9,997 bases of DNA. Origin: CAJXZP01 sp964195485 (GTDB lineage: Bacteria; Bacteroidota; Bacteroidia; Flavobacteriales_G; Salibacteraceae). The notes under the pieces are model-generated. The model was not told the origin of the DNA, did no database searches, and saw only the letters and a list, made by a program, of their open reading frames with translations. A program made the translations under genes and the position numbers. Shown here piece by piece: positions 1 to 7,089 of the stretch (position 1 is the stretch's first letter; the number at the start of each line of letters is the position of its first letter). The DNA lies in assembly GCA_964195485.1 (NCBI GenBank), contig CAXMPG010000011.1:1-9997 (forward strand), in the 5' to 3' direction.

Positions 1-317
1 ACAAATAAGATGATTCCACCTATTCCGGGCATCAATCCCCAAAGTAAGTTCCACCCACTTCTATTTGTATCATGAAGCCTGCGAACAGAAAGTGCTAAAT
101 AGGGAATAAATGAAAGCACGAAATACACTCCTCCAAAATCAGCAATCGGGTAAAGAGTCACATTACTAATCGTAAAAGTGGACTGGAGCATCTCTCCAAT
201 AATTAATATGCCAAAAAGAATAGCATAGTTAAATAGTGTAAACATCCAGTACTCCTTTCTTCTAGCTCTACCGCTAAAATTAAAGCTATTTGTAACTACT
301 GATATATACCAATTCAT
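1..317 (-). CDS. DUF805 family membrane protein, fourth of a tandem array (C-terminus beyond window)
   Basis: Reading leftward from the ATG at 317, 105 codons stay open to the window edge, so the N-terminus is present and the C-terminus is missing. The product begins MNWYISVV and carries GRARRKEYW at residues 16-24 and RRLHD at 79-83, followed by TNRSGWN. These are the hallmarks of DUF805, a family of small inner-membrane proteins (E. coli YhaH/YhaI type) with no settled biochemical role. Two hydrophobic stretches, about residues 25-42 and 62-78, flank a polar loop, and a third begins near 90. It starts 18 bp after the stop of the preceding paralogue, so it is probably the fourth or a later gene of one transcript. 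The TNRSGW segment after RRLHD is shared with the first gene of the array, suggesting these two are the closest pair. Family assignment is firm; function is unknown. Confidence 0.88.
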   Translation of the reverse strand, partial: MNWYISVVTNSFNFSGRARRKEYWMFTLFNYAILFGILIIGEMLQSTFTISNVTLYPIADFGGVYFVLSFIPYLALSVRRLHDTNRSGWNLLWGLMPGIGGIILF

Positions 318-335
318 AGAATCACGCTGAAATTA

Positions 336-857
336 TTAATCTTCGTAAAGTTGATATTCTTCTGCTTCAGCGCCTTCTTCTTTTGGATTTGGGCCATATT
401 TATTAGTCCCTGGCTGACTATCTTGAACCATAAATACAAAAAACACGATACTTAAAACACCAATTATAGCAATATAAAGCATCATTCCTTGAACTATCGA
501 AAACCAATCTAAGGTTCCAATATCAAAATTTTGAAAATCCATATGCGCTGCACCAGAAGTAGCTCCAACCACTCCTGCAACCAGAATAACTATAACAAGA
601 GCTATAAAACCCGCATAATATAAGCCGCTTTTACCGGTATCATGCAACCTTCTCACGGTTACTGCGATACTAGGAATAAAGACAACTAACGAATATAACG
701 TGCTCAAAATCCCAATTTCTTCCCCAAACACAAAAACTAACCCTTGTAAAGCATAAGAAATAATCATATTAAACAGAATGAACATCCAGTATTCTTTTCT
801 TCTTGCTCTTCCACTAAATTGAGCGTAATTATTTATTACCGATAAATACCATTTCAT
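336..857 (-). CDS. DUF805 family membrane protein, third of the array, enlarged form (173 aa)
   Basis: The product has the family N-terminus (MKWYLSVI, GRARRKEYW at 16-24), RRLHD at 69-73, and the C-terminal signature PGTNKYGPNPK at 149-159, ending YQLYED. Four hydrophobic segments are visible by eye, at about 24-46, 48-68, 78-101 and 121-146, so the termini should lie on the same side of the membrane. At 173 residues it is clearly longer than its 121-residue neighbour. The extra length is a Gly/Ala-rich third helix and a polar loop with a Met-Asp-Phe-Gln stretch near 106-109, inserted between RRLHD and the last helix. An acidic run (EEGAEAEE) precedes the QLYED tail. It lies 20 bp after the stop of the second paralogue and 18 bp before the fourth. 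Function is unknown; the family assignment is secure. Confidence 0.9.
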   Translation of the reverse strand: MKWYLSVINNYAQFSGRARRKEYWMFILFNMIISYALQGLVFVFGEEIGILSTLYSLVVFIPSIAVTVRRLHDTGKSGLYYAGFIALVIVILVAGVVGATSGAAHMDFQNFDIGTLDWFSIVQGMMLYIAIIGVLSIVFFVFMVQDSQPGTNKYGPNPKEEGAEAEEYQLYED

Positions 858-877
858 ACTCTTTAGTCAAAGGGTTA

Positions 878-1243
878 TTATTCGTAAAGTTGAAAGTCTT
901 CTTGGTCTTTAGGATTAACTCCGTATTCGTTCTCGCCTACCACCCCATCTCTAGCATGATAAACTATTAAGATTACCCAACCTACGATGGGTACGAAAAC
1001 CCAGAAGTAATTCCAACCAGTCTTCCCAATATCATGTAATCTTCTTACAGAAACAGCAAGGGATGGAACAAAAACTGCTAATGAATAGACATTACCCATT
1101 TCCATAAAATCAAAGGCTAAACCGAGTCCTGAAAACAACAAGGTAACCATGAAATTTACTAAAATAAAATACCAATACTCGCTTCTTCTTGCTCTTCCAT
1201 CAAATTCCGCATATTTTCTTAAAACGGTGATATACCAATTCAT
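878..1243 (-). CDS. DUF805 family membrane protein, second of the array (121 aa)
   Basis: This is the compact, typical-length member. It has MNWYITVL, GRARRSEYW at 16-24, RRLHD at 67-71, a WNYFWVFVPIVGWVILIVYH membrane segment at about 77-96, and the tail signature GENEYGVNPK ending FQLYE. Hydrophobic segments lie at about 24-46, 52-66 and 77-96. The coding region ends in two consecutive in-frame stops (TAATAA on the minus strand). It begins 18 bp downstream of the first paralogue. Like other DUF805 proteins it is expected in the cytoplasmic membrane, with the Arg-rich GRARR segment on the cytoplasmic side by the positive-inside rule; that placement is inference. No biochemical function can be assigned. 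Confidence 0.9.
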   Translation of the reverse strand: MNWYITVLRKYAEFDGRARRSEYWYFILVNFMVTLLFSGLGLAFDFMEMGNVYSLAVFVPSLAVSVRRLHDIGKTGWNYFWVFVPIVGWVILIVYHARDGVVGENEYGVNPKDQEDFQLYE

Positions 1244-1261
1244 ATTAAAGTCTTTTAAGGG

Positions 1262-1672
1262 TTAATCTTCGTAAAGTTGAAAATTCTCTTGCTCTTTAGG
1301 ATTCTCTCCATATTGATTTACTCCAGGATGACCTTCAGATATTAAGAAATACAACACCATGAAACTTCCTATTAATGGAACTAATCCCCATAAAATAGCC
1401 CAACCACTTCTATTGGTATCATGCAATCTACGAACCGTTACTGCTAGTGTTGGAATAAAGACACCCAACGAATAAAAGCCAAAAAAGCTAATGATTGCAG
1501 AAGCTTCACCAGTAAAGCCAGCATCAGGATCTGCCACAATAACACTCACCAAATACGTGTAAGGAATCAGTGTAATAATGCCACTAATTAGGGTAAACAT
1601 CCAATATTCTTTTCTTCTAGCACGCCCATCAAATTCCGCGTATTTTTTCAAAACTGCAAAGTACCAATTCAT
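1262..1672 (-). CDS. DUF805 family membrane protein, first of the array (136 aa)
   Basis: This is the promoter-proximal member of the four. It has MNWYFAVLKKYAEFDGRARR at residues 1-20, KEYW at 21-24, RRLHD at 81-85, then TNRSGWA, a hydrophobic segment at about 91-111, and the tail signature GHPGVNQYGENPK ending FQLYED. The loop between the first two membrane segments is longer than in the 121-residue member and contains Asp, Pro and Gly (around 48-56). Its first 20 residues are nearly identical to those of the second gene from residue 9 on (KKYAEFDGRARR against RKYAEFDGRARR), consistent with local duplication. It starts 117 bp after the stop of the upstream M1 peptidase, with a candidate promoter in that gap. 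The role is unknown. Confidence 0.9.
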   Translation of the reverse strand: MNWYFAVLKKYAEFDGRARRKEYWMFTLISGIITLIPYTYLVSVIVADPDAGFTGEASAIISFFGFYSLGVFIPTLAVTVRRLHDTNRSGWAILWGLVPLIGSFMVLYFLISEGHPGVNQYGENPKEQENFQLYED

Positions 1673-1741
1673 AATAATTAAATTTTTAAGTTAATATATA
1701 GTAGGCTAATCTACATACTCATAGTGTACAGCTAGCTTCTG

Positions 1742-1771
1742 CAAAATATATGATTGCAGGGGTTATTACAA
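1742..1771 (-). promoter_or_regulatory. Candidate Bacteroidota-type promoter for the DUF805 array
   Basis: Read on the minus strand, TATATTTTG (1750-1742) follows a TTG (1771-1769) by 18 bp. This resembles the Bacteroidota -33 TTG / -7 TAnnTTTG arrangement but with one extra base between TA and TTTG. It lies about 70 bp before the first DUF805 start codon and after the peptidase stop. I see no convincing hairpin-plus-T-run terminator in the 1673-1789 gap, so readthrough from the peptidase gene is also possible. Confidence 0.35.
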
Positions 1772-1789
1772 GAAATTAGAACGAGAATA

Positions 1790-4387
1790 TTAACGTTTCA
1801 TAAACACGCGGGAGTCCTTTTCAGAAACACGTAATGCCGTTAAGAAATCATCTACTCTTTTCACCAAAGCAATGTAAGAATTGGCTTTTGCAGAATTACC
1901 AGAATTCTTATTACGATTAGCCATAGCATCATAATGGGTTCTTAAATCCACTAATCCACTCACCGCATAATATTTCACAAACCAACCCATTTCATTTTTA
2001 GCCACTTTTTCAAAAATAGTTAAAGCGCTATTCTGACCTTCTACATCGTCAATTAGCATCAGGTAGTCTTTGTAATAATCTAAGAAGCTCATTACATAAT
2101 AACCATCTGCACTTGGGTAAAGTTTTATAAAGAAATCACTATTTGATTTATTTCCGTACACCGAATATACCTCTGCGCAAGAAAGCATTACATCAAGGTT
2201 CTTAGTGTTTTCAAACATTTTAGCATACTTCAAACCTAAAGTAGAATCTGATATCGCAATTCCTCTAATCAATTCACTAATCACCATAAATGAGCTATCT
2301 GCGGTGATTTGGTTAGCGAAAATATTCCCCATCCCCTCATCCCAAGTATAGTAATCGTATAGCGCTATTGCTGCCTCGGTTCTTACACTAGATGATGGAT
2401 CATTTTGTAACGAGTAAACCAATACATCTCTTAATTTTAGATCTTCAATTTCGTTGAATTTATCATAAAACGAAATCGCTAAACTTCTAATCCCAGCGTA
2501 TTCGTCCATCATAGCATCCAGTATTACACTCTTAGCCACATCCACATCATTTTCTTCTGAATAGGCAAAAAGTAACGCTTCATGCTTATCTTTAAATAAT
2601 GGCGCGTTTTGATACATAAATTTCATTTCGGCCATAGTATGATTTTCAGACTTCGTACAAACCAAGACCTTTTGAGCATCAAAATTTACCAAATCTGGTT
2701 TTGCGCTTACATTAAAGCTAAAGGTCATACTCACACTATCAACAATTACATGGTAGGTTTGCTTTACACTTCCAATATAGATATCGATGTCGACCGGCAG
2801 TCTAAACATCGCATACTCATCTACATCTTGTAATTGATCTACCACAATGTGTTGTAACGATGTAGTAGAATCATAGGTATACGTTATTTCTAATTCTGGA
2901 TGACCTTTACCCATAAACCACTGATTAAAAAACCAGTTTAGATCCTCTCCGGTGACTTTTTCAAAAGCCAATCTTAGTTGATGAATCTCCACCGAAGAAA
3001 ACGCATTATCATGCAAATACAACTTTAAAGCGGCAAAGAAAGCTTCATCACCAACATAGTTCCTTAACATGTGTAAAATACGACCTCCCTTGGCGTAGGA
3101 ATGACTGTCAAACATGTCGTCAGCTTTGTTATACTTAAACCGTATCAAATCATGCACACTACCACTACTCGCTTCTTGCAGGTATTTTTCTAAATCAGAA
3201 TTAAGATGATCATCTGCTCTTAAGTCGCCATATTTATGCTCAAACCACAAGTATTCGCCATAGGTAGCAAATGATTCATTTAAAGGTAAATTGGACCATG
3301 ATTCACACGTAACCAAATCGCCAAACCAATGATGAAACAATTCATGAGCCACCGTTTCTTCATTATCTCCATCAATCATTTCTTGATGCGATTGCTGCAC
3401 AAAATCACCAAAAATCACCGCTCCTACATTCTCCATAGCACCCGACACATAATCGTGCGCAATAACCTGTGAATATTTACTCCAAGGGTAATCATACCCT
3501 AAAACATCCGAGTAAAACGTAATCATTTCGGTCGTGTTTTTAAAAATTTCGCGTGCATCATTTTCGTAACCAGGGTCTACATAATAATTCACCTCCATTC
3601 CATTTAGCGAATCTTTAACTACCTCATACTCGCTTACTGCCATCATAAATAAATAGGGCGCAATAGGCTTGTTTTGAACCCATGTATCGGTTCGGGTACC
3701 ATCACCATTATTTGTGGAACTCACCAAATCACCATTAGATAAAGTCACGAATTTTTCATCCACCGTCATTGAAATTTGATGCGTACATCTTTCATTCGGA
3801 GCATCAATAGTTGGAAACCAAACAGCACTGGCTTCCGTCTCTCCTTGTGTCCATAATTGTTGGGGTTTATTAATGTCTTCGTCTAACGGGTTAATGAAAT
3901 AGAGCCCTTTATCATCTGCGACCGCATGTCCTTTGTTCGTTATTCGCTCTTCTGGCTTGGCTACGTAATCAATAAATATTTTAATTAATTCAGAATTCCC
4001 GTAATTACGATCTAATTGAATCGTTAAAACATCATTGATATAGGTATAATCTAGCTTCTTTTTAAGTGTCCCATCCAGTAAACTTACCGCTATTATTTCT
4101 TGTCCTTTTGCATCTAAAACAACCTGATCCGTTTTATAGAAATAAGGCTTCAAAGTCAAGGTAGCATTCCCGTATAAGTATTGTTTCGTCCAATCAAAAC
4201 GAACTTTCAAATCCGTATGAACAAGATCAATGGTTCGGGTACGTGATGCGCGATAAGGAGAATTAGAAAATACTTCCACAGCAGTTAACTCAACCGCATC
4301 ATCCAAATATTTAGCATTGGTTTTAGAAGGGTTACAACTAGACAGTATACTACCAATTACGGCAATGGCAATCAATATTTTTTTCAT
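1790..4387 (-). CDS. M1-family zinc aminopeptidase, predicted lipoprotein (865 aa)
   Basis: The protein should remove N-terminal amino acids from peptides using one zinc ion, anchored by lipid in the periplasm or outer membrane. The ATG at 4387 is chosen because it opens a lipoprotein signal: MKKILIAIAVIGSILSSC, with lipobox LSSC and acylated Cys18. The same frame is open 37 codons further upstream, but starting there would bury the signal and overlap the promoter region. The M1 marks are all present: GAMEN at 316-320 (substrate N-terminus binding), HELFH at 348-352, and the third zinc ligand Glu371 in NESFA, giving the HExxH-x18-E spacing. Tyr431 in SYAKGG is the likely transition-state tyrosine. 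A WFMGKGHPEL segment follows near 490-500, and the last roughly 280 residues are helical and HEAT-like. The catalytic set is complete and no frameshift is seen. The peptide substrates are unknown. Confidence 0.94.
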   Translation of the reverse strand: MKKILIAIAVIGSILSSCNPSKTNAKYLDDAVELTAVEVFSNSPYRASRTRTIDLVHTDLKVRFDWTKQYLYGNATLTLKPYFYKTDQVVLDAKGQEIIAVSLLDGTLKKKLDYTYINDVLTIQLDRNYGNSELIKIFIDYVAKPEERITNKGHAVADDKGLYFINPLDEDINKPQQLWTQGETEASAVWFPTIDAPNERCTHQISMTVDEKFVTLSNGDLVSSTNNGDGTRTDTWVQNKPIAPYLFMMAVSEYEVVKDSLNGMEVNYYVDPGYENDAREIFKNTTEMITFYSDVLGYDYPWSKYSQVIAHDYVSGAMENVGAVIFGDFVQQSHQEMIDGDNEETVAHELFHHWFGDLVTCESWSNLPLNESFATYGEYLWFEHKYGDLRADDHLNSDLEKYLQEASSGSVHDLIRFKYNKADDMFDSHSYAKGGRILHMLRNYVGDEAFFAALKLYLHDNAFSSVEIHQLRLAFEKVTGEDLNWFFNQWFMGKGHPELEITYTYDSTTSLQHIVVDQLQDVDEYAMFRLPVDIDIYIGSVKQTYHVIVDSVSMTFSFNVSAKPDLVNFDAQKVLVCTKSENHTMAEMKFMYQNAPLFKDKHEALLFAYSEENDVDVAKSVILDAMMDEYAGIRSLAISFYDKFNEIEDLKLRDVLVYSLQNDPSSSVRTEAAIALYDYYTWDEGMGNIFANQITADSSFMVISELIRGIAISDSTLGLKYAKMFENTKNLDVMLSCAEVYSVYGNKSNSDFFIKLYPSADGYYVMSFLDYYKDYLMLIDDVEGQNSALTIFEKVAKNEMGWFVKYYAVSGLVDLRTHYDAMANRNKNSGNSAKANSYIALVKRVDDFLTALRVSEKDSRVFMKR

Positions 4388-4531
4388 AGCACGTATTATT
4401 CTTCGATTCTTTCGCACCGCAAGATAAAAAAGTATCTGCGAGGATAAAAAGCCTTCTATAAAATAAAACAACGTTTTAGAATAAAGAGATTTTATCAATA
4501 TTACTACCTTTGAACACTTAAATTATAGCAC
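4388..4531. promoter_or_regulatory. Divergent promoter region between the M1 peptidase and the biotin carrier
   Basis: This 144 bp A/T-rich gap must hold both start signals. For the rightward gene the clear element is at 4505-4512 (listed separately). For the leftward peptidase the best candidate is TATCTTGC on the minus strand (4426-4419), about 32 bp before the start codon; it lacks one T of the TAnnTTTG consensus and no well-spaced TTG precedes it, so it is weak. No operator-like long inverted repeat is evident. Confidence 0.4.
4505..4512 (+). promoter_or_regulatory. -7 element (TACCTTTG) of the biotin carrier gene
   Basis: TACCTTTG matches the Bacteroidota -7 consensus TAnnTTTG exactly and ends 19 bp before the ATG at 4532, implying a very short leader of roughly a dozen bases. 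The -33 region is T-rich but has no TTG at ideal spacing. There is no Shine-Dalgarno-like sequence ahead of the start codon, which is common in this phylum. Confidence 0.6.
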
Positions 4532-5038
4532 ATGTACCAGGTTTCAATAAACAACAAGAATTATGATGTCGTTCCAGAAAATGGAGAACATCACAACGGA
4601 ACTATTAATGGCTCTGACTATACCATGGATATGGCTCAAAAAGATGCTCATAACTGGATAGTTACTAAAGATGGTGTTGATTACCGCGTAGAGGTTGCAA
4701 ACCTAAACACAGATAACAAAACTGCGGTTTTAAGAATTAATGGTCGGAAATATGCGATTAAACTTAAAGACCAATTTGACCAACTTTTAAAAGATTTGGG
4801 ATTAGAAAACATGGCTGTTAAGAAGGTGAGCGAAATTAAATCGCCTATGCCGGGACTTGTTTTAGATATTCTTGTAAAAGCAGGTGATGTTATCAAAAAA
4901 GGTGATCAAGTTTTAATACTGGAAGCCATGAAAATGGAAAACATTATTAAATCTCAAACCGATGCAGTGGTTAAAAGCATTAATACAGAAACTGGTGTTG
5001 CCGTTGAAAAAGGACAAGTATTGATTAAGTTTGAGTAA
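4532..5038 (+). CDS. Biotin carboxyl carrier protein of an acyl-CoA carboxylase (168 aa)
   Basis: This is a swinging-arm carrier: biotin on a lysine is carboxylated by a biotin carboxylase subunit and the carboxyl group is passed to an acyl-CoA by a carboxyltransferase. The C-terminal biotinyl domain (about 98-168) has SPMPG at 104-108 and the attachment motif EAMKMEN at 131-137, with Lys134 the biotinylated residue. The N-terminal half (1-90) is rich in beta strand (for example YRVEVAN, AVLRINGRKYAIKL) and resembles the BT linker region of propionyl-CoA-carboxylase-type alpha subunits rather than the Pro/Ala linker of E. coli AccB. In Bacteroidota such carriers often sit beside a biotin carboxylase and a carboxyltransferase gene; here neither neighbour is present and the gene is its own transcript, with promoter and terminator. 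A pyruvate- or oxaloacetate-decarboxylase carrier is a less likely alternative. The acyl-CoA substrate cannot be read from the sequence. Confidence 0.92.
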   Translation: MYQVSINNKNYDVVPENGEHHNGTINGSDYTMDMAQKDAHNWIVTKDGVDYRVEVANLNTDNKTAVLRINGRKYAIKLKDQFDQLLKDLGLENMAVKKVSEIKSPMPGLVLDILVKAGDVIKKGDQVLILEAMKMENIIKSQTDAVVKSINTETGVAVEKGQVLIKFE

Positions 5039-5061
5039 TATTTTTACGCGATAAAATTGTG

Positions 5062-5092
5062 AGCGGCAACCATCAGGTTAGCCGCTTTTTTT
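5062..5092 (+). terminator. Intrinsic terminator of the biotin carrier gene
   Basis: AGCGGC-AACC pairs with GGTT-A-GCCGCT (one bulged A) around an ATCA loop and is followed at once by a run of seven T. It lies 23 bp after the stop codon at 5038. On the opposite strand the hairpin is not followed by a T run, so it should stop rightward transcription only. No separate terminator is apparent for the converging gene that ends at 5149. Confidence 0.85.
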
Positions 5093-5148
5093 ATGGATGT
5101 AGTCGAGGCGTTACTTCTTTCTTTTTTTGGAGGGAGCTAATAAATCAG

Positions 5149-6972
5149 TTACTTAGCTACAAACACTTCCATTTTCAAATCATCCACATACATTTTTTTA
5201 TTTCCCCTATACCAAATCAAGGTTCTAAAAAAATCTTTCTTTGTTCGTACTTCTGGCGTCAAGTAATCCATTTGTACTTTATTCCAAGTATTCGGAATTA
5301 ACTTAAAATCCGTTGCATCTTTTGTTCTGTATTTATATGGGTAGGAATTATAGCTAAAATGAGCCACCAAACTAAAAGGATTTTCTACATCAAACTCCAA
5401 AGGATAAACCCAAGCACTTATTCTAACCCAAGCATGATCAGTAGAAGTTAACTCAGAAAATGTAGTCTCTATAAAAGGAGAGAATTCCGTTTCAGAATTC
5501 AATTCAAATGCACAACACCCAGAATAAGCAATTGCGGACGGACTGTTCTCCATGATGTCAAAATCAATTTTCTCAAGTACTTTTCCCTGATACTCTTCTT
5601 CGTTTTTAAAACGTTCAACCCCATCAAAACCTCTGTCTATTAATAGTAATTTTTTATCCTCCTCAGTAACCGATAACTTACCAAAAACAGCCCAGTAATA
5701 CTCTTTAGTCATTCTATCACCATGTAAAACACCACGGTGGTGTTGTACGGTTTGAAAAACATTAAACAGTAAAGCTAAGACTAAAATACTGTACCCCAAG
5801 TTTTTAGCCAACTTGTTTTGTTCATTTAACCACATCAATAAATAGCCTAAACCAATCGCCATAAACGGATAGGACGACACCATTGACCTCTGACTAAATG
5901 ATTGCGCATACCACCATGTTGTCCAGCTCGACACCAAGTATAAATTGAATACAAAATAGGCTAAGAGCGGCCAAAATATCCGAACATTCTTTTTGAAGAT
6001 AAAATAAAACCCAATAATTGCAATTCCCATTACTGGAGTAAATACCAACCAGCCTTTACGGTAGCTGAATAAAAACTTCCATGTATGTGGACTTAACAAA
6101 TCTAATCCCTCTCCGGCATTTGCTCCGTAACTATTAAACAAAAAACTACCTGAGTATATTTTCCAGTACATTAATTGAAACGACCCAATTACACCAATTA
6201 ACAATGCGAGAACAATTACCTGTGATTTCTGCTTCCAAACAAGATTTAATTTATCTTGTAACGAATCGACTGAAAATACATTCCATAAAACAGGGATTAA
6301 TAACACTACAATTTCGGTTGGGCGACTTAACATCATAAGTCCCATAATGACACCTAAAAAAACAGCATATTTCATTTTGAAAGTCTCATGCCACCGGATT
6401 GTAAACCATAAAACCAAAGCATATCCCGTAAACAAATAATTTTGAGACATGGCATTCTGGCCATACATCGTAATATGAGTCAAGTAATTGGTTGCGAAAA
6501 CGGTTAGCAGCAATACCGCAGCCGTCACTTTCCAACTAAAGAACTTGGATAATACTTTCGCTAAATACCGAAGCCCTACTAAGGAGTAAATAATACCACC
6601 AACAAATACACTGTACTGAAATGGAGCGGAAAAACCATCTACCGGATAATCAAAAACAACAGAAGCTAACCAACCAATAAAGAAAAATGGAGCATATAAA
6701 ATAGCCATCCCCATGGAGTATTTCATTACATGAACACCGTCAGGCATACGTACTACTTGATAAAAGGTTCCAGTACTAGTATACTTTTCAACTAACTGCA
6801 AGATAACCTCCTCATTTTGAAGTCCTAAATCTTGGTAAATAAAGGTTAATGGTAAATAAAGGTAATACCCAAAAACATCCCATGAAAGGATATTACTAGG
6901 CGCAAAATTTACATTCATAAAGACTATGAATATGGCAAGTGCCCCAATAATTAACTGCAGTTTTTTTGACAT
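5149..6972 (-). CDS. GT-C-like multi-spanning membrane glycosyltransferase with C-terminal beta-rich domain (607 aa)
   Basis: The product has a polytopic membrane half (about 1-410) with roughly ten hydrophobic segments and a soluble tail (about 435-607). After the first helix (6-21) comes an extracytoplasmic loop with SWDVFGYYLYLP at 30-41. An acidic residue in this first loop (here Asp32) is the usual catalytic-site mark of GT-C enzymes of the PMT/ArnT/GT39 superfamily, which move sugars from polyprenyl-phosphate donors. Other features are SRPTE at 216-220, GWLVFTPVMG at 307-316 and an aromatic WTTWWYAQSF at 350-359. The tail is rich in Tyr, Trp and beta-strand pattern and ends with YVDDLKMEVF, reminiscent of galactose-binding or carbohydrate-binding beta sandwiches. 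An AGGGGA at 6982-6977, four bases before the ATG, is the best Shine-Dalgarno-like site in the window. Its acceptor and donor are unknown. GT-C membership is inference from topology and the loop motif. Confidence 0.68.
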   Translation of the reverse strand: MSKKLQLIIGALAIFIVFMNVNFAPSNILSWDVFGYYLYLPLTFIYQDLGLQNEEVILQLVEKYTSTGTFYQVVRMPDGVHVMKYSMGMAILYAPFFFIGWLASVVFDYPVDGFSAPFQYSVFVGGIIYSLVGLRYLAKVLSKFFSWKVTAAVLLLTVFATNYLTHITMYGQNAMSQNYLFTGYALVLWFTIRWHETFKMKYAVFLGVIMGLMMLSRPTEIVVLLIPVLWNVFSVDSLQDKLNLVWKQKSQVIVLALLIGVIGSFQLMYWKIYSGSFLFNSYGANAGEGLDLLSPHTWKFLFSYRKGWLVFTPVMGIAIIGFYFIFKKNVRIFWPLLAYFVFNLYLVSSWTTWWYAQSFSQRSMVSSYPFMAIGLGYLLMWLNEQNKLAKNLGYSILVLALLFNVFQTVQHHRGVLHGDRMTKEYYWAVFGKLSVTEEDKKLLLIDRGFDGVERFKNEEEYQGKVLEKIDFDIMENSPSAIAYSGCCAFELNSETEFSPFIETTFSELTSTDHAWVRISAWVYPLEFDVENPFSLVAHFSYNSYPYKYRTKDATDFKLIPNTWNKVQMDYLTPEVRTKKDFFRTLIWYRGNKKMYVDDLKMEVFVAK

Positions 6973-6994
6973 AAAATCCCCTTATAATGGAAAA

Positions 6995-7002
6995 GCAATA
7001 TA
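6995..7002 (-). promoter_or_regulatory. Weak candidate -7 element of the GT-C-like gene
   Basis: On the minus strand TATATTGC ends 22 bp before the ATG at 6972. It differs from TAnnTTTG by lacking one T, and a TTG at the right upstream distance is missing. Because a terminator lies just upstream (7019-7055), the gene does need its own promoter, and this is the best-placed candidate. Confidence 0.3.
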
Positions 7003-7018
7003 GAATTAATTAAACAAT

Positions 7019-7055
7019 AAAAAAGCCATCCGTAATTAAACGAATGGCTTTTTTT
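7019..7055 (-). terminator. Intrinsic terminator of the kdsA/transaldolase-CBS unit
   Basis: An AGCCAT/ATGGCT stem, extended by a CG pair after one C-A mismatch around an A/T-rich loop, is flanked by A-runs on one side and T-runs on the other. On the minus strand the hairpin is followed by TTTTTT, about 35 bp after the stop codon at 7090. The symmetrical flanks mean it could also stop rightward transcription, but no rightward gene precedes it here. Confidence 0.82.
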
Positions 7056-7089
7056 ATCTATTAAATCTTCTGTCTTTTCAGACTTCCAA

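Noticed and set aside
1673..1789. Possible terminator after the M1 peptidase (short GTAG/CTAC and TGCA/TGCA pairings)
   Set aside because: Stems of only four pairs without a following T run are not enough to call an intrinsic terminator.
2609..2833. 74-codon plus-strand open frame inside the M1 peptidase gene
   Set aside because: It lies entirely antisense to conserved peptidase coding sequence and has no recognisable protein features.
4388..4498. Possible 37-codon N-terminal extension of the M1 peptidase starting at 4498
   Set aside because: It would place the well-formed lipoprotein signal (MKKILIAIAV...LSSC) inside the protein and overlap the divergent promoter area; the start at 4387 explains the sequence better.
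4681..4896. 71-codon minus-strand open frame inside the biotin carrier gene
   Set aside because: Antisense shadow of a gene with clear family motifs.
5059..5301. 80-codon plus-strand open frame spanning the terminator and the end of the GT-C-like gene
   Set aside because: It runs through the intrinsic terminator hairpin and then antisense to real coding sequence; the Phe/His/Ile-rich product looks like chance.
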